A stretch of DNA of 6,146 bases from an uncultured Bariatricus sp. (GTDB lineage Bacteria; Bacillota; Clostridia; Lachnospirales; Lachnospiraceae). Every line of letters begins with the position of its first letter. Position 1 is the stretch's first letter. The notes beneath the pieces were generated by a model that was given only the letters and a program-made list of their open reading frames with translations, searched no databases and was not told where the DNA came from. The translations under genes and the position numbers were made by a program. Location: assembly GCA_934320645.1 (NCBI GenBank), contig CAKRFP010000065.1, positions 1 through 6,146 on the forward strand. The letters are read 5' to 3'. Of the stretch, positions 1 through 4,970 are shown in pieces.

Positions 1-358
1 TCCATTTTGAGGCAATATCCACTACATTCTGAATGCTTTCACCGCCAATAAGCATAACATAATATCCATTTTCTTCCGTTTCCATCTGTATGGTTCCGAT
101 CAATTCTCCTACAAATGGATCCTGAAGTGACTGCATACCATGTGCATAAGAAAATCCGAGTACTACACCTATAATTCTGGAACCATGGCCGGAAAGCATC
201 ATGGAACCCATATGCGGAACATAATTCTGTTCTTTAAGAATGGCCGTGATTTTATCGATCGTTTTCTGGGAAACCCTTTTGGTATTGCCATTTATAACAT
301 TAGATACAGTGGTACGGCTGACACCTGCCATTTCTGCAATATCCTGAAGCCGAATCAT
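1..358 (-). CDS. LacI-family transcriptional repressor, partial (N-terminal 119 residues)
   Basis: This gene begins at ATG 358-356 and runs off the left edge of the window, so only about a third of a usual 330-340 residue LacI protein is visible. Residues 3-24 form the classic LacI helix-turn-helix, opening RLQDIAEMAGVS and continuing RTTVSNVING, which binds operator DNA as a dimer. The YVP motif at 46-48 leads into the hinge. From residue 61 the first strand of the periplasmic-binding-protein-like effector domain starts (RIIGVVLGFS), and the sequence around 82-106 fits its first helix and next strand. The ligand, usually a sugar, cannot be told from this part. A strong GAGGAGG site lies 8 nt before the ATG; a TTG directly before it (361-359) is a less likely start. 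The gene lies 18 nt after the ATPase stop with no terminator between, so it may be co-transcribed. The hinge lacks the usual Ala-Arg pair (Ser52-Met53 here), though Leu55 is kept. The family assignment is firm. Confidence 0.93.
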   Translation of the reverse strand, partial: MIRLQDIAEMAGVSRTTVSNVINGNTKRVSQKTIDKITAILKEQNYVPHMGSMMLSGHGSRIIGVVLGFSYAHGMQSLQDPFVGELIGTIQMETEENGYYVMLIGGESIQNVVDIASKW

Positions 359-366
359 CAAATTTT

Positions 367-373
367 CCTCCTC
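367..373 (-). promoter_or_regulatory. Ribosome binding site of the LacI-family gene
   Basis: On the minus strand this reads GAGGAGG, nearly a full match to the anti-Shine-Dalgarno sequence, with 8 nt between it and the ATG at 358. It sits entirely inside the 18-nt gap after the ATPase stop codon (TAA, 379-377). It supports ATG 358 as the start and suggests independent, efficient initiation even if the message is shared with the upstream genes. Confidence 0.85.
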
Positions 374-376
374 ATT

Positions 377-1930
377 TTACAACATCACCTTATGATATGC
401 GCATCCCATCTTTTCCAGTATTTCCATCTCCCGCTTCTGACAGCTGAATATAATTACCTGCCGCTTACTGTCTTTCAGCCAGCGAAAAGTCTGGATAAGT
501 CTCCTGTCATCATAATAGCCGAATGCATCGTCCAGGATCACCGGACATTCTTCTTCGTGGAGAATTTTTGTTGCCGCCATACGGATTGCAAAATAGATCT
601 GCTCCAGGGTTCCCCTGCTCACCTGATCCATTGAGATCCTTCTTCCTTCGCTCATCAGCTGCACCTGTAAATTTTCATCAACCCACAGACGATTATATTT
701 TCCACCCGTGATTACCTCCATGACCTTTGATACTTCCGCGTTCATCCGTTCGCCAGTCCGGCTCTGCATTCCCGAAGCAAGCTCTGTCAGCCTCTCCATG
801 GCGAGCTCCAGCCCCTGCCTGCGCTTCATGCGTTCCAGATCTTCACTGTTCATCTCGCCAAATTCATCGACGCGCTCCTTCAGGTTCTCATAGAGGACTT
901 CCTTCTCATGATAAGACTCCTGTACTTTTGCAAGTCTGCCCTTCTGCATCTCATACGCCGCCTTCAGCATATTTCCCTGCTCTTTGTCCTCACGCATTTT
1001 TGCCTTTTTTTTCTGCTTTCCATCCTTCAGATGATTCCACACATACAGTCCTTCGGCAAGTGCCACCACGATCGCCACAAGACAGTTCCATGGTTTCGGA
1101 AACAGAACAAATATTACAATAAATGCTGCCAGCATGGAAAATGTTTCCATCGGATGAATCCTCCACCCGTCAAAATATCCCGCAGCTTCTTCCTGTTTTC
1201 TTCTTTTTCTATCCTCTTTTTCCCACGCTTCCCATGCCCTGCGCTTTTCCTCGCAATCTACCTTAAGCTGCTGTTTCTCCTGTTCCAGCTGATGCAGATC
1301 CCGCCAGACATAGGACGCTTCCAGCTCCGCCTTTTCTCTCTTTTCATCAATCTTCCGGCTCTGCTCTCGCTCTTCCTTTTCCAGTTCTTTTTTCCGCTCT
1401 TTTAAAATGGCAAGCGCACCTTCCAGATCGATCTCACTGTTCCCCGTCGCATAATAATTTGCCGCATAATTTTTCAATTCTGCAGCCAGCGTATTGCCGG
1501 TCTGTACCCGTAACTGTCCGATAGAAACTGTATTTTCATAATCACTTTCCGTCATCCCGCCAAGCAGGATTTCCAGATCTCCATGCTCCAGAGACAGCTC
1601 TTCTCCATCATCCTCACAAAGCAGTGTTCCGCCTTTGGAATACCGGTCAAAATTCCGCTCCAGTCGAAAATGCCGTCCCCCACATTCAAAGCGGAGGATC
1701 CCTGCGTAATAATTCGGATTCTCCCATGGTTCATATGTGCTGAAGGTGTCGGTCGCCGCCGCACGCCCACGCTTTCTCTCCATCCCGAAAAGCATCCCTT
1801 TCAAAAAGGTATGCAGAGTTGACTTTCCCGATTCATTTTCACCATAAATGATATTGATCCCATCGGTAAGTCCGATCCGTTTATCCGTGAACCTTCCAAA
1901 ATTTTTCAGGACCAGTTCTGTTATTCTCAT
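377..1930 (-). CDS. YhaN/Rad50-like AAA-family ATPase with central membrane hairpin
   Basis: This 517-residue ABC/SMC-type ATPase is probably the motor partner of the nuclease gene just upstream. The N-terminal half-domain opens MRITELVLKNFGRF, a strand typical of RecF/Rad50/YhaN proteins. It is followed by Walker A GENESGKST at 30-38 and a Q-loop at about 136-140 (SIGQL). Charged, coiled-coil-like helices span about 170-250 and 300-385. Between them is a hydrophobic pair, about 262-277 and 283-298, joined by a PKPWN turn and likely to be two transmembrane helices. No CxxC zinc hook is present. The C-terminal half carries the ABC signature VSRGT at 437-441, Walker B PVILDD at 463-468, and a final strand QVIIFSCQ at 491-498, where Gln498 occupies the position often held by the switch histidine. 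B. subtilis YhaN and E. coli SbcC are roughly twice as long, but both ATPase halves are complete, so this is a compact form and not a truncation. It starts in an ATGA overlap with the nuclease gene, preceded by AAGGGGAG (1944-1937). Biological role is inferred: DNA end processing or repair, possibly at the membrane. Confidence 0.88.
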   Translation of the reverse strand: MRITELVLKNFGRFTDKRIGLTDGINIIYGENESGKSTLHTFLKGMLFGMERKRGRAAATDTFSTYEPWENPNYYAGILRFECGGRHFRLERNFDRYSKGGTLLCEDDGEELSLEHGDLEILLGGMTESDYENTVSIGQLRVQTGNTLAAELKNYAANYYATGNSEIDLEGALAILKERKKELEKEEREQSRKIDEKREKAELEASYVWRDLHQLEQEKQQLKVDCEEKRRAWEAWEKEDRKRRKQEEAAGYFDGWRIHPMETFSMLAAFIVIFVLFPKPWNCLVAIVVALAEGLYVWNHLKDGKQKKKAKMREDKEQGNMLKAAYEMQKGRLAKVQESYHEKEVLYENLKERVDEFGEMNSEDLERMKRRQGLELAMERLTELASGMQSRTGERMNAEVSKVMEVITGGKYNRLWVDENLQVQLMSEGRRISMDQVSRGTLEQIYFAIRMAATKILHEEECPVILDDAFGYYDDRRLIQTFRWLKDSKRQVIIFSCQKREMEILEKMGCAYHKVML

Positions 1931-2988
1931 ATCTTACTCCCCTTCGCCTCCAGCATTGCCTGTATCCCTTCAGCCAGCGCAATTGCCTCTATGCTTCCCT
2001 CTTTGGCATCTGCAAGGCTTTCTATATACTGCCCCAGTAAATTGTCTGTATTCAGCGTTTTCAGCTTCTCATAGTCATATGCAGGCTTTGTCTCATCCAG
2101 GATCTCAACAATATTTCCATAATGGTCCAGCCGTCCTGGATCGTATATGGTGTCAGGATCCCGGAAGCCCCTCAGGATAATTTTATAAATATTCTGCACA
2201 CCCCGCTCCTGAATACTGTGGGCGATCTTTTCTTTCAGTTCCCGCCCGGTCATATCTTTTTCCGTCTTTACTTCCATGTGCACATATTCCCTGTATGCAA
2301 ACGGGACAAACTGGATCCGGGTTCTTCCTCCTTTAATCTCCCCTTTGATATAGCCGTGCTTTCCTGTGTCATTTTTATCTGTCGGTTCCAGCGATCCGGC
2401 ATAGTACATCTGATCCTTTGCCAGCTCTGCCGGGAGATGGATGTGACCAAGCGCAATATAATCATACCCCTGCTTTACCAGCTCATTTTTCCGGAACGGA
2501 ATATGCTTTTCATCGCCGCCATGCGCCAGAAGGATCTCGACCGGCTGTCTCTTCTGCGGTCTGACCGCATCGTACAGTGGCTGCGTGATCTCCCGCTGCT
2601 CATAACTCAGTCCGTACACACAGGTTCCAATCTCCGCAAATTCCATGCATGCCGGTCTCTGCGATAAAAACATATGCACCGGACCCTGCCACGAATAATT
2701 CCGGTAATAAGATGTACTTTTCAGATAATCATGGTTGCCTGCCATCAGCACAACCTGGGTATGCGTCAGTCTGGAAAATAAATAATCCAGCTCCTTTAAT
2801 TCTTTCCGTAGCGGCTGCCTGTGGAACAGGTCTCCCGCGATCAGAAGCAGATCCGTCTGCTCCTCTTCGCAGACATCTAACAGCCGTTCAAAGCTATTCC
2901 ACAGTTCTTCTGGACGCTCTGTGCTGTAAGAACTTCCTGCGTCCGGCTCTGCCCCCAGATGAATGTCCGCTGTGTGTATGAATTTCAT
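1927..2988 (-). CDS. SbcD/Mre11/YhaO-like DNA repair exonuclease (metallophosphoesterase)
   Basis: This 353-residue protein belongs to the calcineurin-like metallophosphoesterases that act as DNA nucleases with a Rad50/SbcC/YhaN-type ATPase. The metal-binding motifs appear in order: MKFIHTADIHLG with Asp8 and His10, AGDLFHR with Asp53, AGNHDY with Asn85-His86-Asp87, LAHGG with His156, and ALGHIHLP with His182 and His184. Two divalent metals, usually manganese, would be held by these residues, so the active site appears complete. The C-terminal third (about 225-353) is the capping and partner-binding region and is less conserved. Length is slightly under E. coli SbcD and B. subtilis YhaO (about 400). 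The start at ATG 2988 is supported by AAAGGAGGAG just upstream and by the DIHLG motif right after it. The gene overlaps the kinase frame by 95 nt and the ATPase start by 4 nt (ATGA), which points to coupled translation. No symbol is given because SbcD and YhaO cannot be separated with confidence here; the YhaN-like partner favours the YhaO type. Confidence 0.93.
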   Translation of the reverse strand: MKFIHTADIHLGAEPDAGSSYSTERPEELWNSFERLLDVCEEEQTDLLLIAGDLFHRQPLRKELKELDYLFSRLTHTQVVLMAGNHDYLKSTSYYRNYSWQGPVHMFLSQRPACMEFAEIGTCVYGLSYEQREITQPLYDAVRPQKRQPVEILLAHGGDEKHIPFRKNELVKQGYDYIALGHIHLPAELAKDQMYYAGSLEPTDKNDTGKHGYIKGEIKGGRTRIQFVPFAYREYVHMEVKTEKDMTGRELKEKIAHSIQERGVQNIYKIILRGFRDPDTIYDPGRLDHYGNIVEILDETKPAYDYEKLKTLNTDNLLGQYIESLADAKEGSIEAIALAEGIQAMLEAKGSKI

Positions 2989-4123
2989 GATTTTCTACTC
3001 CTCCTTTAAGCGGGAGCGTCACGATAAACCGTGTCTTTCCCTCACTGCTCTCAGCTCTGATCTGCCCCTTGTGCAGCTCAACAATTGCTTTGGCGATCGC
3101 AAGCCCAAGCCCGGCTCCCCCGGTACTGCTGGACCTTGCCGCATCCGCACGGTAAAATTTATCAAAGATCCGTTTCAGATTCTCTTCCGGGATCGTATCT
3201 CCCTCATTTTCAAAACAAATCCTGACCTGTTCTTTCTCCTTCGCCGCGCGGATCACAAGACTGCTCTTCTCCCGGCAATATGCAATGGCATTTCGAAGAA
3301 TATTATCAAATACTCTGGCAAGTTTATCCGGGTCTCCTTCGATCAGGATTTCCTCATCTGCCTCTACCTGACAGGTCAGTTTTTTCTCCTGCAGCACCGC
3401 ATACAGCTCATCCGCAATCTGCTCCAGCATCATCGTCAGATCGATTTCAACCTTTTCCAGCTCGATATCCTGCAGATTGAACCTTGTGATATCAAAAAAT
3501 TCCTGTAAAAGTTCTCCAAGACGGATCGCTTTTTCCAGTGAAATATGGGTATACTTTGCGCGCTCCTCCACCGACATTTCCGGGTTGGAATCTAACATGC
3601 TCAGATAAGCCACTACTGAAGTCAGCGGCGTTTTCAGATCATGTGCCAGAAAAAGCAGCATATCATTCTTCTTCTGCTCGATCTGTGCCGCCTCATCCTC
3701 CTGACGCTTTAAGGTCTCTTTGATCTCATTCAGACGATCCTCGATCGGCCGCAACTCCGTAATCAACCGGATTGGCTGATCCGATGCGGAAATAATATTT
3801 TCAATCCCGTCCTCTACCTGTCTCAGATAGCTTGTCATCTTTGACAATGCCACATAGAAGAACAGGGAAAATAAAAGCAAAAAGCCAAGGATCATAAAGA
3901 ACACCTTGTTATCCCCGATCAGCTGCCAGTACAGGCGCTTTGCTGTCTCTTCACTCATATGAAAGCTTTCCATAATACGCAAAAATCCGTTGGCAAAGCT
4001 GTCATTATATACGCCATCAATAAAATACTCCAGAATAAATCCACCTACAAGTACGGTGAGTGCCGTGACAAACACGGTCTGAAGCAGAATGCTCAGTTTT
4101 AATTTCCTGTAATTATTCTTCAA
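2894..4123 (-). CDS. VanS-like membrane sensor histidine kinase
   Basis: This is the membrane sensor kinase of the two-component pair and would phosphorylate the regulator encoded just upstream. Two hydrophobic segments, about residues 11-32 and 73-93, frame a short external loop of about 40 residues. A HAMP-like linker (about 95-145) follows. The dimerisation and phosphoacceptor motif LAHDLKTPLTSV has His161. The ATP-binding domain has the N box DNILRNAIAY (273-282), a VanS-type G1 region ENEGDTIP (305-312), FDKFYR (320-325) and the G2 box GGAGLGLAIAK (335-345). The SSSTGGAGLGLAIAK block is a VanS hallmark, but no van ligase or dipeptidase genes are present, so resistance is not implied. The start is TTG (4123-4121), 11 nt inside the regulator gene; stops lie upstream in this frame and no ATG suits, so reinitiation after the regulator stop is likely. 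The core ends at VTLPLK (368-373). The remaining 36 residues are Gly/Arg/His-rich, unlike the family, and are read out of frame from the nuclease gene, suggesting a lost natural stop. Confidence 0.92.
   Translation of the reverse strand: MKNNYRKLKLSILLQTVFVTALTVLVGGFILEYFIDGVYNDSFANGFLRIMESFHMSEETAKRLYWQLIGDNKVFFMILGFLLLFSLFFYVALSKMTSYLRQVEDGIENIISASDQPIRLITELRPIEDRLNEIKETLKRQEDEAAQIEQKKNDMLLFLAHDLKTPLTSVVAYLSMLDSNPEMSVEERAKYTHISLEKAIRLGELLQEFFDITRFNLQDIELEKVEIDLTMMLEQIADELYAVLQEKKLTCQVEADEEILIEGDPDKLARVFDNILRNAIAYCREKSSLVIRAAKEKEQVRICFENEGDTIPEENLKRIFDKFYRADAARSSSTGGAGLGLAIAKAIVELHKGQIRAESSEGKTRFIVTLPLKGGVENHEIHTHSGHSSGGRAGRRKFLQHRASRRTVE
2998..3007 (-). promoter_or_regulatory. Ribosome binding site of the nuclease gene, inside the kinase frame
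   Basis: The minus strand reads AAAGGAGGAG, ending 9 nt before ATG 2988. It lies within the kinase reading frame, where it encodes Lys373-Gly374-Gly375. A TAG at 2997-2995, directly after this site, is out of frame with the kinase as read but would close it after a one-base shift. The strong site decides the nuclease start and shows where the kinase gene would be expected to end. Confidence 0.85.
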
Positions 4124-4802
4124 TCTTGTATCCCACTCCCCATACGGTCTTTATCAGATCCGATTTACCGGTCGGTTTACTGAGTTTTTCCCGCAGATGC
4201 CTGATATGTACCATCACTGTATTATTGCTGTTCTTCAGATACTCTTCATGCCAGACCTCTTCAAATAACTTCTGGGAGCTGATCACCTTTCCGCGGTTCT
4301 CACACAGGATCCACAGAATCTCAAATTCCGTCGGTGTCAGCGGAAGAGACTGCTCATTATAAATACATTCATGGGATTCTTTATTTAACAGGAGTCCTGC
4401 AAAATCAATGATATTCTCAGAATCACTTTTCTTACCATCATTGTACTGCGTGTATCTGCGCATCTGTGCTTTCACTCTCGCTACCAGCTCCAGCGGGTTG
4501 AATGGCTTCGGAATATAGTCGTCAGCCCCCATCGTAAGCCCGGTGATCTTGTCCCGGTACTCCGTCTTCGCGGTCAGCATGATCACCGGAAATGTGTATT
4601 TCTCACGGATCTTTCTCAGAATCGTGAAACCGTCAATATCCGGCAGCATCACATCCAGGATCGCCAGATCCACATTTGTCTTCTCAATACATTCCAATGC
4701 TTCCTGCCCTGTGTAAAATTTCAGGACATGGTATTCATTTTGCAGATATAGTTCTACGACATCTGCAATTTCTTTTTCATCGTCTACAACTAAAATGTTC
4801 AT
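4113..4802 (-). CDS. VanR-like OmpR-family response regulator
   Basis: This 229-residue DNA-binding regulator is of full family length. Receiver domain, residues 1-117: acidic pocket Asp7-Asp8, phosphoacceptor Asp50 in LAILDVMLPDIDG, Thr77 in VIMLTAK, and Lys99 followed by cis-Pro100 in YIPKPF. Winged-helix output domain, about 130-228: LPLTPTEFEILWILCENRGK, then the recognition helix around NSNNTVMVHIRHLREKL (191-207) and the wing ending TVWGVGYKI. The TPTEFEILWILCENRGK and NTVMVHIRHLREK blocks are those of VanR-type regulators. The start at ATG 4802 has AAAGGA 6 nt upstream. The stop codon (4115-4113) lies inside the kinase gene, so the two are translationally coupled. Its targets are not known; autoregulation through the palindrome at 4812-4827 and control of the downstream nuclease-ATPase genes are inferences from position. 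Confidence 0.95.
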   Translation of the reverse strand: MNILVVDDEKEIADVVELYLQNEYHVLKFYTGQEALECIEKTNVDLAILDVMLPDIDGFTILRKIREKYTFPVIMLTAKTEYRDKITGLTMGADDYIPKPFNPLELVARVKAQMRRYTQYNDGKKSDSENIIDFAGLLLNKESHECIYNEQSLPLTPTEFEILWILCENRGKVISSQKLFEEVWHEEYLKNSNNTVMVHIRHLREKLSKPTGKSDLIKTVWGVGYKIEE

Positions 4803-4811
4803 CTATTTTCC

Positions 4812-4827
4812 TTTCTGTATACAGAAA
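4812..4827. promoter_or_regulatory. Perfect 16-bp palindrome at the response-regulator ribosome binding site
   Basis: The sequence TTTCTGTATACAGAAA is its own reverse complement and ends 9 nt before the regulator ATG; its 3' end on the minus strand supplies the AAA of the AAAGGA ribosome binding site. It could be an operator for a dimeric regulator, or as RNA a small hairpin (six pairs, UAUA loop) beside the ribosome binding site. The octamer CAGAAAAC that overlaps it (4822-4829) recurs at 4896-4903. No clear -35/-10 pair could be placed between the asnS terminator and this gene. The symmetry is seen directly; the role is inferred. Confidence 0.5.
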
Positions 4828-4907
4828 ACGCCCTCGCTTCATTTTCCGGATTCTCTGTCCAATACTGCCTCCCAGAGTCTCCGCAAATGCTGCGTCAGAA
4901 AACAGCA

Positions 4908-4946
4908 GACCGGAAAACGCACCTTTTTGTGGCGCGTTCTCCGGTC
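4908..4946 (-). terminator. Probable rho-independent terminator of asnS (long stem, weak U tract)
   Basis: On the minus strand, GACCGGAGAACGCGCC (4946-4931) pairs over all 16 positions, with two G-U wobbles, with GGTGCGTTTTCCGGTC (4923-4908), around the 7-nt loop ACAAAAA. It begins 24 nt after the asnS stop. The following bases, TGCTGTTTTCTG, are only moderately T-rich, so termination may be incomplete and some transcripts may continue into the two-component genes. Confidence 0.75.
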
Positions 4947-4970
4947 CCCTTGATTTCTCATTCTTCTTTT

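Noticed and set aside
358..375. Five-codon reading frame ATGAGGAGGAAAATTTGA overlapping the LacI-family start
   Set aside because: It consists mostly of the ribosome binding site itself, has no ribosome binding site of its own, and is most simply a coincidence.
140..634. Open frames on the plus strand (also 908-1405, 2122-2667, 2963-3508, 5403-6011)
   Set aside because: They lie antisense to genes with clear family motifs, have no recognisable domains, and have Cys/His/Ser/Phe-rich compositions typical of antisense shadows.
377..1930. ATPase as a truncated or frameshifted SbcC/YhaN
   Set aside because: Walker A, Q-loop, signature and Walker B are all present in one uninterrupted frame with a good start, so the short length is a real compact architecture.
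3188..3211. Degenerate G1 box of the kinase (ENEGDTIP instead of DNGPGIP)
   Set aside because: VanS-type kinases are known to deviate here, and the N and G2 boxes are intact, so this is not evidence of an inactive kinase.
2894..4802. Vancomycin resistance operon
   Set aside because: The regulator and kinase resemble VanR and VanS, but no D-Ala ligase, dehydrogenase, racemase or dipeptidase gene is present, and VanRS-like pairs with other roles are common in Clostridia.
4842..4917. TTTTCCGG and CCGGAAAA inverted repeat that could pair with the terminator's 3' arm
   Set aside because: The competing copy is transcribed after the terminator stem has formed, so it cannot act as an antiterminator in the usual way; the 8-bp match may be chance.
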